From: Myxococcales bacterium | Lineage (GTDB): Bacteria > Myxococcota_A > Polyangia > Haliangiales > Haliangiaceae | Direction: 5' to 3' | Length of the DNA stretch: 64,000 nucleotides | NCBI GenBank assembly: GCA_016717005.1 | Contig: JADJUF010000001.1 | Location: forward strand, 868,001 to 932,000 | Shown here: positions 33,287 to 41,713 of the stretch, in pieces | Layout of the letters: every line of letters begins with the position of its first letter | How positions within the stretch are numbered: position 1 is the first letter of the stretch | Translations under genes and position numbers: made by a program | Notes under the pieces: model-generated | Told to the model about the DNA's origin: nothing | What the model saw: the letters and a program-made list of their open reading frames with translations, nothing else | Database searches by the model: none

Positions 33287-34425
33287 GGGCCCCTCTGACC
33301 GCGTTCGATCACGAACTCGACGCGGCGATTGCGCGCGTGGGCCTCGAGGTCGTGCCCGGGATCGCGTGGCCGGGTCGCGCCGTAGCCGACCGCCTCGATC
33401 GCGTCGGCGGGCACCCCGGCCTCGATCATCGCCTCGCGCACGCGCTGGGCCCGGGTCGTGCTCAGCCAGACGTTGTACGCGGGCACCCCGCGCACGTCGG
33501 CGTGGCCCTCGATGACGAGGTGGACCCACTCGCCGTGCGCCAGCCAGGCCCGGACGATCGCGGCGATCACCGGTCGGCCGCGGCGCTTGATGCGCGCGCG
33601 GTTGACGTCGAACAGGATGCGCTCCTCGAGCACGATCCGGTCCTGCTCCACGACGAACAGGCCCTCGTCGGGGCAGCCATCGGCGTCGTCGACCCCGTTG
33701 ACGGTCTCCGCCTGGTCGGGACACGCGTCGTCGCGGTCGACGATGTCATCACCGTCGCGGTCCGGGAGCGCGCAGCCCGGCGCGGCCAGGTCGAGCGCGC
33801 ACCCGGCGTCGAGGTCGACGACGCGATCGGCGTCGGGCTCGACCCGGGCGATGGACTCGATCGCGGCCGGCGCGCGCCGCGCCCGCGCCTGGTGGCCCCC
33901 CAGGCGCAGCTCGAGCCCGGCCAGCACGATCGCCGCGCTGCCCGGATCGACGCCGCCGTCGCCGCCGATCACCTGGAGGTAGCGCAGCGACGGACCGACG
34001 CGCAGGGCGCCGAGCGACAGCAGCTCGGCGCCGCCGCCGATCTCGACGGTCGGGACCCACGCGTCGCCGCTCACCCCACCGCCACCGGCGGCCTCGATCC
34101 ACAAGGCGCCGGCGAACAGCCGCACCGCCGCGCTGCCAGTGGTCAGCCCGCCGCGCCCCGGATCGGCCACGCCGTCGCCTGGCGGCGGGCCGTTGCCCAG
34201 CGCCCCCGCGCGCAGCCGCGCGCCGACCGCGACGTGCCCGCCGATCCCGAGATACACCCCGATCGCCGGCATCGCGCCGGCGTCGAAGGAGTCCATGTGC
34301 GGCTGCGAGATCGGCAGCGCGGCCGGGACCTCCGCCGCCACCCACGGCGAGGCGGTCGCGCCGCGCGACCCCATCGCACCGCACGCCCCGAGCGCGAGCG
34401 CCCAGCGCGCGATGCCACGCGCCAT
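33283..34425 (-). CDS. OmpA-family outer-membrane protein with thrombospondin-type-3 calcium repeats
   Basis: 380 residues. I chose ATG 34425 because GGGAGG lies 8–9 nt upstream; ATG 34434 is too close to that site. The signal peptide ends near GATASP. About 170 residues of beta-barrel-like sequence follow (VYLGIGGHVAVGARLRAG, VRLFAGALWIEAAGGG). Then come TSP3-like calcium loops (DRDGDDIVDRDDACPDQAE, NGVDDADGCPDEG) and an OmpA peptidoglycan-binding domain (ILFDVNRARIK, VIEGHADVRG, LSTTRAQRVREAMIEAGV, GYGATRP). It should anchor the outer membrane to the cell wall. First gene of a three-gene operon. Confidence 0.85.
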   Translation of the reverse strand: MARGIARWALALGACGAMGSRGATASPWVAAEVPAALPISQPHMDSFDAGAMPAIGVYLGIGGHVAVGARLRAGALGNGPPPGDGVADPGRGGLTTGSAAVRLFAGALWIEAAGGGGVSGDAWVPTVEIGGGAELLSLGALRVGPSLRYLQVIGGDGGVDPGSAAIVLAGLELRLGGHQARARRAPAAIESIARVEPDADRVVDLDAGCALDLAAPGCALPDRDGDDIVDRDDACPDQAETVNGVDDADGCPDEGLFVVEQDRIVLEERILFDVNRARIKRRGRPVIAAIVRAWLAHGEWVHLVIEGHADVRGVPAYNVWLSTTRAQRVREAMIEAGVPADAIEAVGYGATRPRDPGHDLEAHARNRRVEFVIERGQRGP

Positions 34426-34990
34426 CACGGGCATCCTCCCGCCGGGGTGAGCCGCGGCGCGCGCGAGGTGGGATGGCGCACGCGGCCCCGGCCCCGACAC
34501 GCCCTCGCCTGGCCGTGCCGCCGGCGAGGCAGGCGTGCACCATCGCTGGCGCGCACGTCCGCGACGGCGCGCGCGCGATCGTTCGGCGACATGGATCTCA
34601 CGCTCCTCACACCTGCAGCCGTTGCAATGAGGAAGCCAACACGCGCGGCGCGCGTGCCCGCGCCCGCCGCGAATTGAAAGGAAGCGCTCGATCATCCTCG
34701 CGCCGCGATCGATGCTGTCGCGCTCGCCCGCGCGCGGCGCCGGGGCTGCGCGCGACGTGCGTCGGGCATCTCGTGAACCGCGTGCGCGCCTGCGCGCGAC
34801 CGGCGCAAGGCATGCGGGGTCGGCGAGGATGGCTGGCTACGGGTGTGCGCCTGCGCGTTGCAACCCACCTCCGTGGGTGACGTCCTGACTCTGGCGAAGG
34901 ACGGCGGCAGCGCAGCGCAAGCGTCGCGACTCACGACTTGAGGATCGGCACCGAGGGCGGCCCCGTGCAGATGTCGGTCGATCGCCGCCA
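34426..34990. other. 565-bp intergenic region without a convincing gene
   Basis: No frame gives protein-like sequence. A near-perfect palindrome CACGCGCG-G-CGCGCGTG lies at 34640–34656, and a relatively AT-rich stretch (GAATTGAAAGGAAG) follows near 34671–34684. The promoter of the OmpA operon should lie here. No clear sigma-70 pair was identified. Confidence 0.5.
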
Positions 34991-35203
34991 TCACCCCTCG
35001 CCGACGTGGTCGCCGACCTCGCGCACCTGGGCGCTCACGGGCTCCCTTGAGGTCAAGGCGTGCGCCCCGACCTCCAGCGGCACGTCGGTGCGCAGGAACA
35101 TCCCGAACGGGCTCACGTCCTGGGACTCGGCGTGCAACCTGAGCCCGCCCCCGGTCACCTCGACGGCGAGGTCGAGGACGATCCGGACGGTGCGACGGCG
35201 CAT
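34991..35203 (-). CDS. Short PilZ-domain-like protein, possibly truncated
   Basis: 70 residues from ATG 35203, preceded by GGGAGG. RRRTVRIVLDLAVEVTGG and the segment DVSPFGMFLRTDVPLEVGA match the core of PilZ domains (D/NxSxxG followed by a hydrophobic strand). The RxxxR c-di-GMP switch is only suggested by the basic start (RRRTVR). The chain ends at about two thirds of a PilZ domain (VREVGDHVGEG), so it may be a fragment or a minimal domain. The frame is open upstream to ATG 35284. c-di-GMP binding is not assured. Confidence 0.5.
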   Translation of the reverse strand: MRRRTVRIVLDLAVEVTGGGLRLHAESQDVSPFGMFLRTDVPLEVGAHALTSREPVSAQVREVGDHVGEG

Positions 35204-35357
35204 CGCCTCCCGCCGTTGCCGGTTTTCGACGCGGCTCAAGGCGCATCGGCCGTGGTGGTCCCCAGCGAGGTCGATCAGGAGCACCCGACGATGTGATCGA
35301 GCCTGCGCCCGGACGCGGGCGCGTCGGAATCCGAGGTCGCGGCTCGCGTCGGCCGTG

Positions 35358-35363
35358 TACGCT
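35358..35363 (+). promoter_or_regulatory. Putative -10 box (TACGCT)
   Basis: TACGCT, 5 nt before ATG 35369, consistent with a leaderless mRNA for the copper-monooxygenase-like lipoprotein. Confidence 0.4.
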
Positions 35364-35368
35364 GCGTC

Positions 35369-36235
35369 ATGAGGAAGCTCGGGTTCGCGATGGTCGTGAC
35401 GTTGCTGGCGGCGTGCGGTGGCGAGTCGTCCAGCCCCGCGATCGATGCCGCCGTCGCGGTCGACGCGCTCCCGCGCGACTGGGTCGTGCTGATCGCGCAG
35501 GACTGGACCCTGCCGGCCGGGACCGAGAACATGGTCAGCTCATCGCGGATCCTCGACCAGGACCTCTACGTCCGCGCGATCCGCCCGCTGGCGCCGGCGG
35601 GCACGCACCACACGCTGCTCGGCCTGGCGACCGGGTCGGGCGGCGGGCCCGGCACCAGCCCCGACGGGTTGATCTACGCGTCGGGCGTCGGCACCGACGC
35701 GCTGATGATGCCGCCGGGCGTCGGGCTGCGGCTCGAGGCCGGCAAGCAGCTCACCCTGCAGCTGCACCTGTACAACACCGGCGACGCGCCGCTGTCGGGG
35801 ACCTCGGGCATCGAGGTCCTGCTCACCACCGCGGACCAGATCGCCGACCTCGCCGAGATCGAGCTGGCGGGCCCGCTCGGCCTGACGATCCCACCGGGGG
35901 TGCACACGATCAGCGGCACCTGCACCGCGACCTCGCCGCAGACGGTGTTCGCGATCTTCCCGCACATGCACCAGCTCGGCACGCACTTCCGCGCCGAGGC
36001 CCGCACCGCCGCCGGCGCGGTCACGATCCACGACGACCGCTACAGCTTCGACGAGCAGCGCATCTCGCCGATCACGCCGCTGCCGCTCGCGCCCGGCGAC
36101 ACGATCACCACCGACTGCACCTGGGACAACACCACCGGCGCGACCGTCACCTTCGGCACCAGCAGCGACGCCGAGATGTGCTTCTCGATCCTGTTCCGCT
36201 ACCCGGCCACGGGCGGCGGCTACTGCGGCGCCTGA
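35369..36235 (+). CDS. Lipoprotein resembling copper type II ascorbate-dependent monooxygenase C-domain
   Basis: 288 residues. The signal has lipobox LLAACGGESS. The mature chain is a jelly-roll-like domain with THHTLLG, TLQLHLYNTGD, then PHMHQLGTHFRAEA (HxH) and DAEMCFSILFRYP, with a final GGYCGA. In PHM-type monooxygenases an HxH pair and a later Met bind one copper, and HMHQLG plus the Met of EMCF fit this. The second copper domain is not evident, so activity is uncertain; copper binding is more likely. Monocistronic, convergent with a lipoprotein gene. Confidence 0.65.
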   Translation: MRKLGFAMVVTLLAACGGESSSPAIDAAVAVDALPRDWVVLIAQDWTLPAGTENMVSSSRILDQDLYVRAIRPLAPAGTHHTLLGLATGSGGGPGTSPDGLIYASGVGTDALMMPPGVGLRLEAGKQLTLQLHLYNTGDAPLSGTSGIEVLLTTADQIADLAEIELAGPLGLTIPPGVHTISGTCTATSPQTVFAIFPHMHQLGTHFRAEARTAAGAVTIHDDRYSFDEQRISPITPLPLAPGDTITTDCTWDNTTGATVTFGTSSDAEMCFSILFRYPATGGGYCGA

Positions 36236-36288
36236 GGCCGCGCGGTCCTGCGCTCGTCCAGGACGCTACCGACGCGGAGCCGCGGCGA

Positions 36289-37056
36289 TCACGGGCACGG
36301 GATCGTGTAGGCGACGAACTCGGCCGGGCCGACGTCACCGTCGCCGTCGCCGGACGGGGTCTGGGCCGCCGCCACGAGCGCGCCGCCGTCGGCGGTCGCG
36401 TACGGCACCGCCGCGAGATAGATCGTCGTCGGGACCGCGCCGAACGCCGCGGCCAGGTCGATCGCGCCCTCGAGCACGCCGCCGTTGGCGCCGGTGGCGG
36501 CGGCGTAGCCGGCCCCGGTGAGCTGGGTGTCGGCGCCCACCGCCTCGAGCCGGAACCAGCTCTCGAAGTCGTTGTCGTTCTCGTCCGCCAGGAACAGCAG
36601 CGGCCCGGCGCCGACCGCGACCAGGCCGGCCTTGGCGAACGGCGCGCCGCCGGTGCCGGGCCCGGGCGGCGTCGCCGACACCAGCACGAAGTGATCGCTG
36701 CCCTCGCCGGCGTCGTCGGTCGCGACGTAGAGCGTGCCGTCGGCCGAGTACGCGACCGCGAGGCGCACGCTCGTGACGCCGCCGGCGATCACCGTGGCGC
36801 TGGCGTCGAGCGCCCCGTCCATCACGAACGCCTGGGTCGGGCAGGCCGCGTCGGGCCCGCCGGCGTCGGCGACGAGCGCGTCGGGCAGCGCGCCCGCGTC
36901 GGGCCCGGCGGCGTCGGCCGCCGGCGCGTCGATCAGCGGCGCGCCGTCGATGCGGGCGTCGATCGGGCGGGCGTCGGGCGTGACCGCGGTCGGCCCGCAC
37001 GCGGCGCCGACCAGCCCGGCGGCGAACAGGCCGACGGTGAGCCGCGCGCGCCTCAC
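36289..37056 (-). CDS. Lipoprotein of unknown function, coupled to a radical SAM gene
   Basis: 255 residues from GTG 37056, which overlaps the radical SAM stop as GTGA. Lipobox GLVGAACGPTAVTP is followed by a long DAR/DAP/DAG linker typical of myxobacterial surface lipoproteins. The domain begins near ACPTQAFVMDGALDA and has beta-rich, repetitive strands (VRLAVAYSADGTLYVATDDA, LLFLADENDNDFESWFRLEA) that suggest a beta-propeller-like or jelly-roll fold. Two cysteines flank the domain (ACPT and the end IPCP). Coupling to an upstream radical SAM gene makes it a candidate substrate; no evidence beyond position. Confidence 0.65.
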   Translation of the reverse strand: MRRARLTVGLFAAGLVGAACGPTAVTPDARPIDARIDGAPLIDAPAADAAGPDAGALPDALVADAGGPDAACPTQAFVMDGALDASATVIAGGVTSVRLAVAYSADGTLYVATDDAGEGSDHFVLVSATPPGPGTGGAPFAKAGLVAVGAGPLLFLADENDNDFESWFRLEAVGADTQLTGAGYAAATGANGGVLEGAIDLAAAFGAVPTTIYLAAVPYATADGGALVAAAQTPSGDGDGDVGPAEFVAYTIPCP

Positions 37057-38141
37057 GCCGGCACCGGCACGAACTCGTCCCAGCCGTAGCGGCGCAGGTA
37101 GTTGGTCCAGACGCCCTCGCACACGCCGTCGTAGCGACAGCGCCCGCACTCGGCGCGCTTGGCCCGCAGCGCGTCGTCGAGATCGGCCCGGGTCACGCGC
37201 ACCGCCGCGGGCGCGCCGTCGCCGTCGGCCTGGACCCGCCGGGCCGTCAGCTGCGCGGCCGGGATGAGCTGCTCGCTGGCGGCGGTCGGCGGCTCGTAGT
37301 GGGCGTACTTCTCGACGTAGCCGCGGTTGAAGTCCGGCAGCGCGGTGGTGGTGCACAGCGGGATGTCGACCAGGAACGCCGGCGGATCGCGCTCGAGCCG
37401 GCCCTGCTCGGCGAGGAACGTCGCCGCGGTGGCCGCGATCTCGGTGTAGGTCGGGAAGATCTTCTCGAAGTAGGTGTCGGCGCGCCCGTTGGCCTGCATG
37501 ACGTTCCAGACCACCTGATCGACGCCGAGCTGCCGCAGGAACCGGTAGATCTCGCCGAGGTGCGGCAGGTTGCGCTTGGTCACCACCGTCGACGTGTGCA
37601 GCTCGATGCCGCGCGGCTTGTAGCGCGCGATGTTGCGGATGCCGGCGACGGTCTGGTCGAACGAGCCGGGCGTGCGGGTCAGGCTCTCGTGCAGCTTGGC
37701 GGTGTGGCCGTGGACGCTGACGTAGAACCGGCCCATGCCCGCGGCCAGGAGCTTGCGCAGGTAGGGCTCGTAGGCGATCGCGCGGGCGTTGGTCATCACG
37801 CTGACCCGGCGCACGCCCTGATCGCGCGCGATCTTGACCCACCGCGGCAGCGCCGGGTTGGTGGTCGGCTCGACGGACGTGAAGCACACCTCCTCGGTGT
37901 CCTGGTGCAGGCCGGCCAGCCAGCGCACGGTGGCGTCGGTGGTCTGCGAGTTGGTCTCGTAGCGGCCGTCGCGATCCTCCTCCATGCAGAAGATGCAGTT
38001 GTTGTTGCAGACCGCGCCGGTGAGGATGTGGACGCGCTCGGCCTGACCGGCGATCCGGGCCGCGATGCCGTCGGGGCCGCTGGGGCCATCGGCGCCGCTG
38101 GGCGCCGCGGACGCGCAGCCTTCGGAGACAGCCTCGGACAT
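37053..38141 (-). CDS. Radical SAM protein (CNNNCIFC type)
   Basis: 362 residues from ATG 38141. Cluster motif C45-NNN-C49-IF-C52. The usual GGEP is replaced by VCFTSVEPTTNPALPRW. FYVSVHGHTAKLHESL and VVTKRNLPHLGEI are mid-barrel motifs. The tail is DIPLCTTTALPDF and CGRCRYDGVCEGVWTNYLRR with YGWDEFVPVPA. TATGCT (38154–38149) ends 7 nt upstream, pointing to a leaderless transcript. It is divergent from the next radical SAM gene (36 bp apart) and translationally coupled to a lipoprotein gene downstream. Confidence 0.88.
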   Translation of the reverse strand: MSEAVSEGCASAAPSGADGPSGPDGIAARIAGQAERVHILTGAVCNNNCIFCMEEDRDGRYETNSQTTDATVRWLAGLHQDTEEVCFTSVEPTTNPALPRWVKIARDQGVRRVSVMTNARAIAYEPYLRKLLAAGMGRFYVSVHGHTAKLHESLTRTPGSFDQTVAGIRNIARYKPRGIELHTSTVVTKRNLPHLGEIYRFLRQLGVDQVVWNVMQANGRADTYFEKIFPTYTEIAATAATFLAEQGRLERDPPAFLVDIPLCTTTALPDFNRGYVEKYAHYEPPTAASEQLIPAAQLTARRVQADGDGAPAAVRVTRADLDDALRAKRAECGRCRYDGVCEGVWTNYLRRYGWDEFVPVPA

Positions 38142-38148
38142 CCGCCCG

Positions 38149-38154
38149 AGCATA
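38149..38154 (-). promoter_or_regulatory. Putative -10 box (TATGCT) of the 37053–38141 radical SAM gene
   Basis: TATGCT on the minus strand, 7 nt before ATG 38141. Confidence 0.4.
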
Positions 38155-38165
38155 CCCGGTTCCAG

Positions 38166-38171
38166 TAAGCT
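38166..38171 (+). promoter_or_regulatory. Putative -10 box (TAAGCT) of the 38178 radical SAM gene
   Basis: TAAGCT, 6 nt before GTG 38178, back to back with the minus-strand box at 38149–38154. Confidence 0.35.
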
Positions 38172-38177
38172 GTCGGG

Positions 38178-40107
38178 GTGGATCGTCCCGCGCGCCCGCA
38201 GCGCACCGCCAAGGTCGCCCTCGACCCCGGCGACGAGCTGATCCACCGGTTCGCGACGCCGGCGCCGGGACCAGGCCGGACCACCGCCGCCGCCGAGGCC
38301 GCGCTGGCCGCGGCCGCCGCGACCGGGCCCCGGGCGCTGGTGCTGGCGGTGGCGCGACCCGATCGCCGGGGCGATCTGGCGTCGCTTGTCGCCCAGGCCC
38401 GGGCCACGTCCGCGGCGGTCACCGTCGAGTGCGAGGCGGCGGGCTCGACGCCGCCACCCTGGCGCTCCTGGCCGCGGCCGGGGTCGCGCGCGTGCGCGTG
38501 GTCCACGGCGGCATGCGCGAGCCCGTCTACGAGCGCGTGCTGCGCGCCCCGGGCACCTGGCGCGCGGCCGCGGCCGGGCTGGCCGCCGCGCTCGCCGGCC
38601 CGCTCGCGATCGAGCTGGTGATCCCGGTGGTGCGGTGGAACCGCGCCGACGTCGTGCCGCTGGTCGAGTGGGTGATCGCCCTGCCCGGCCAGCTCGCGCG
38701 GCTGGTGCTCGCGATCCCGCGCGCCGCCGACCTGCCCCGGTCCGCGCGCGCGCGCCTGCTCGCTCACGGCGCGGTCGCCGAGCTGGCGGCGGCCGCGTTC
38801 GCGGTGGCCGCGCGGGCCCGGATCGCGTTCGGCTTCGACGGCGGCGACGGGCCGTGGCCGTGCGCGGCGGGCGATCGCCTCGATCGGTTCGCGACCGTCT
38901 GGCACGACTCGCTGCGCCGCGCCGCCAGCGAGCCGACCCGTCCGCTGGTCCGGATCGACGCGTGCGCCGCGTGCGCGCTGGCCACCACCTGCCGCGGCGT
39001 CGAGCCGGCCTACCTCGACACGTTCGGCGCGGCCGCGCTGGCGCCGGTGCCCGTCGCCCGGGCCGCGGCCTGGCGGCTGCGTCCCGATCGCGGCGGCGGC
39101 GAGGTCGAGTACGCGCAGGTCTCGCCGTTCACCAACGTCGCGGCGGGCGCCGGGCGCGCGCTGATCCGGATCAACGGCCACTGCCAGATGGCGTGCGCGT
39201 TCTGCTTCGTCGATCGCGGCGTCGGCGACCTGCCGCCGCCACGATGACCGCCGAGCTCGATCGCCTGGCGGCCCGCCAGACCGACCACGTCGTGCTGTCC
39301 GGCGGCGAGCCGACGCTGCACGTCGAGCTGCCGGCGATCCTCGCGCACGCGCGCGCGCGCGGCTTCGCCACGATCGAGCTCCAGACCAACGGCGTGCGCT
39401 GCGCCGATCGCGCCTACGCCGAGACGCTGGTCGCGGCCGGGCTGACCAAGGCCACGGTGTCGCTGCACAGCATGGAGCCCGCGACCTCGGACGCGATCAC
39501 CCGCATGCCCGGCGCGTTCCCGCGCACGGTCGCCGGGCTGCACAACCTGGCCGACCTCGGCGTCGACACCCAGCTCGCGCACGTGATCAGCGTCGACAAC
39601 TACCGGGCGCTGCCGACGTTCACCGCGGCCATGCTCGACGAGTTCGCCGGCGCCGGCCGCCGCCTGAGCGTGTGCTTCGCGGTGGCCCAGCGGATCAGCG
39701 ATCTGGTGCCGCGCTGGGTCCTGCCGACGTTCACCGAGATCCGCCCGTTCGTCGCCGCCGCGCTCGACGCCTGCGACGCGCGCGCGGTCGGCTACGGCGG
39801 CCTGATCGGCCAGGGCGGCTACCCGCCGTGCGCGCTCGGCGGCGAGCTGCGCTACTACCGCGGCGTGCTCGACAAGATCTACGCCTCGGCCGACGCCGAC
39901 GCGCAGTTCGCCAAGGCGCCGCAGTGCGCGCGCTGCGACTTCGATCGGCTCTGCCTGGGCGTGCGCCGCGACTACCTGGCGCTGCACGGCGACGCCGAGC
40001 TGGTGCCGTTCGCGATCGCGCCGGAGGTGGCCGCGACCCTGCCGACGCCGCCGGCGCCCGCGGCCGCCCCCGACGACCTGGTGCCGCTGCGCCGGCGGGC
40101 GCCATGA
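38178..40107 (+). CDS. Tandem protein: degenerate radical SAM half + complete radical SAM half; two apparent frameshifts
   Basis: From GTG 38178 the chain reads through two frame breaks, near 38436–38445 (GGCGGCGGGC) and 39229–39241 (GCCGCCGCC), to TGA 40107; ~640 residues. The first half has no CxxxCxxC but ends in WPCAAGD and CAACALATTCRGVEPAYLDT. The second half has CQMACAFC, VVLSGGEPTLHVELPAI, VSLHSMEPATSDAI and the tail YPPCALGG plus CARCDFDRLCLGVRRDYLAL with HGDAELVPF. So both halves descend from one radical SAM type and only the second should be catalytic. It overlaps the next radical SAM gene by ATGA. Confidence 0.75.
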
Positions 40108-41024
40108 CCGGGCTGCTCGACGTCATCCTGCTCTACGACTGCAACCTGGCGTGCGACTACTGCACGATCACCCCGGCGATGCGGGCCCGGGCCCTGCCGA
40201 CCGCGGCGGTGGTGCGCGAGCTGCGCGCCGGCCGCGCCGACGGCTACGACCGGGTGCAGTTCACCGGCGGCGAGCCGACCACCCGCGGCGATCTGCTGGG
40301 CCTGATCAAGACCGCGCGCGCGCTCGGCTACGTCGGCGTGCGGGTCCAGAGCAACGGGCTGGTGCTGGGCCAGGGCGGCAACGCCGCGCGCCTGATCGCG
40401 GCCGGGTGCGACGACGTCCACGTGTCGATCCACACCCACGACGCCGCCGCCTACGACGCGCTGACCCGCGCGCCCGGCGGCCACGCGCAGATGGTCGCCG
40501 GCCTCGACGCGCTGGTCGCGACCGGCGTCGCGGTCACCGCCGACGTGATCATCAAGACCGACACCGCGCCGCGCCTGGCCGACGCGGTGGCGTGGCTGGC
40601 GGCGCGGGGCGTCGGCGCGATCGACCTGTGGTTCGTGTCGCTGACCGACGGCAACCGCGCCAACCTGGCGTCGATGCCGCGCATGACCGAGGCCATGCCC
40701 CACGTCGCGGCGGCGCTCGCGGTCGGCCGCGCCCAGGGGCTGCGGATGCGGTCGCTGCACATCCCGCGGTGCCTGCTCGGCGCCGAGCGCGCGCACGCGT
40801 TCGATCCCGGCGCCGACCGCGTCAAGGTGGTGTCGCCCGACGCCGTCTTCGAGCTCGCGCACTCCAAGCTGACCGGCCAGCACCACGCGCCGGCCTGCGA
40901 CGGCTGCCCCGATCGCGCGATCTGCCCGGGCGTGCGCGCCGACTACCTCGCGCGCTACGGCGACGCCGAGCTGGCCGCGGCCCGGGGCCAGGCGCCGACG
41001 CGCCGCAGCCTGCCGCTGGCGTAG
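40104..41024 (+). CDS. Radical SAM protein (CNLACDYC type)
   Basis: 306 residues, ATG inside the ATGA overlap with the tandem radical SAM gene. C13-NLA-C17-DY-C20 opens the barrel. QFTGGEPTTRGDLLGLIKTA, VRVQSNGLVLGQGG and DDVHVSIHTHDAAAYDALTR follow. The tail is IPRCLLGAERAHAFDPG and CDGCPDRAICPGVRADYLAR with YGDAELAAA. It is a minimal, MoaA-sized member with no extra domain. It is coupled to the degenerate/complete tandem protein, which suggests the two products act together. Confidence 0.9.
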   Translation: MTGLLDVILLYDCNLACDYCTITPAMRARALPTAAVVRELRAGRADGYDRVQFTGGEPTTRGDLLGLIKTARALGYVGVRVQSNGLVLGQGGNAARLIAAGCDDVHVSIHTHDAAAYDALTRAPGGHAQMVAGLDALVATGVAVTADVIIKTDTAPRLADAVAWLAARGVGAIDLWFVSLTDGNRANLASMPRMTEAMPHVAAALAVGRAQGLRMRSLHIPRCLLGAERAHAFDPGADRVKVVSPDAVFELAHSKLTGQHHAPACDGCPDRAICPGVRADYLARYGDAELAAARGQAPTRRSLPLA

Positions 41025-41660
41025 TCACATCCCCAGCGCCGCGCGCGCGGCCGGCGGCACCGGGTAGACGTCCTCGCGCGGCGTGATCAGGGCGGCGTCG
41101 CCCCCGCGCCCGGCGGCGCGCTGGGCCGCGACCAGCGGCGACACGTCCTCGATGCGGACGATCCACGCGCGCGCGTACTGCGCCAGCGCGGCGCGCCGGA
41201 GCCCGAGCTGCAGCGCGCGCCGCTCGACCGGCTGGCCGGCGGGCGCGTGGTCGGGATCCCACTGCAGGCGCACGTCGCCGCGCGCGACCTCGGCCTCCCA
41301 GGCCGCGCGATCGGTCACGCCCGACGCGGTGAACGACGACGCCACCGCCTGGGCCAGGATCGCGTCGAACGCGTCGCGCCGCAGCCAGATCGCCAGGACC
41401 ACCTCCTGGCCGGGCTTGGTGCCCCAGCCCGAGCGGTACATCATCCACAGGAAGTTCGGCTTGATCCAGCTCATGCGCCCGAGCGAGAACGCGCCGCCGA
41501 ACCAGCCGTGGCGGGCCGCGAACTCGCCGATGTCGGGGCGGTAGGCCTGATAGACGACGACGGTGTCGGCGTCGAACTGCGCGAGCACGTGCTTGCCCGC
41601 GCGCGGCCAGCGGGCGAGCTGGGTGGCGTAGGACTCGAGCGCGAGCGCGGACGTCGACAT
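41025..41660 (-). CDS. DUF4291 protein
   Basis: 211 residues from ATG 41660. The DUF4291 signature is strong: QFDADTVVVYQAYRPDIGEF, FSLGRMSWIKPNFLWMMYRS, GWGTKPGQEVVLAIWLRR, then VRLQWDPDHAPAGQPVERRA and AWIVRIEDVSPLV. Biochemical role of DUF4291 is unknown to me. The gene has its own near-consensus sigma-70 promoter with a palindromic operator just upstream, unlike the rest of the region. Its stop is directly next to the stop of the convergent radical SAM gene. It may be an independent passenger gene under repressor control. Confidence 0.88.
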   Translation of the reverse strand: MSTSALALESYATQLARWPRAGKHVLAQFDADTVVVYQAYRPDIGEFAARHGWFGGAFSLGRMSWIKPNFLWMMYRSGWGTKPGQEVVLAIWLRRDAFDAILAQAVASSFTASGVTDRAAWEAEVARGDVRLQWDPDHAPAGQPVERRALQLGLRRAALAQYARAWIVRIEDVSPLVAAQRAAGRGGDAALITPREDVYPVPPAARAALGM

Positions 41661-41669
41661 GGCCCGAGC

Positions 41670-41698
41670 TTTATAGTGTCCACCGTACACTATGTCAA
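41670..41698 (-). promoter_or_regulatory. Near-consensus sigma-70 promoter with palindromic operator before the DUF4291 gene
   Basis: On the minus strand TTGACA (41698–41693), a 17-bp spacer and TATAAA (41675–41670) form a near-perfect promoter. ATAGTGT/ACACTAT arms (41673–41679 and 41687–41693) with a 7-bp spacer make an inverted repeat overlapping the spacer and -10, as expected of a TetR- or GntR-type repressor site. The start codon lies only ~10 bp after the -10, so the mRNA is nearly leaderless. Confidence 0.8.
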
Positions 41699-41713
41699 GC
41701 ACCGTCGGCGGGG

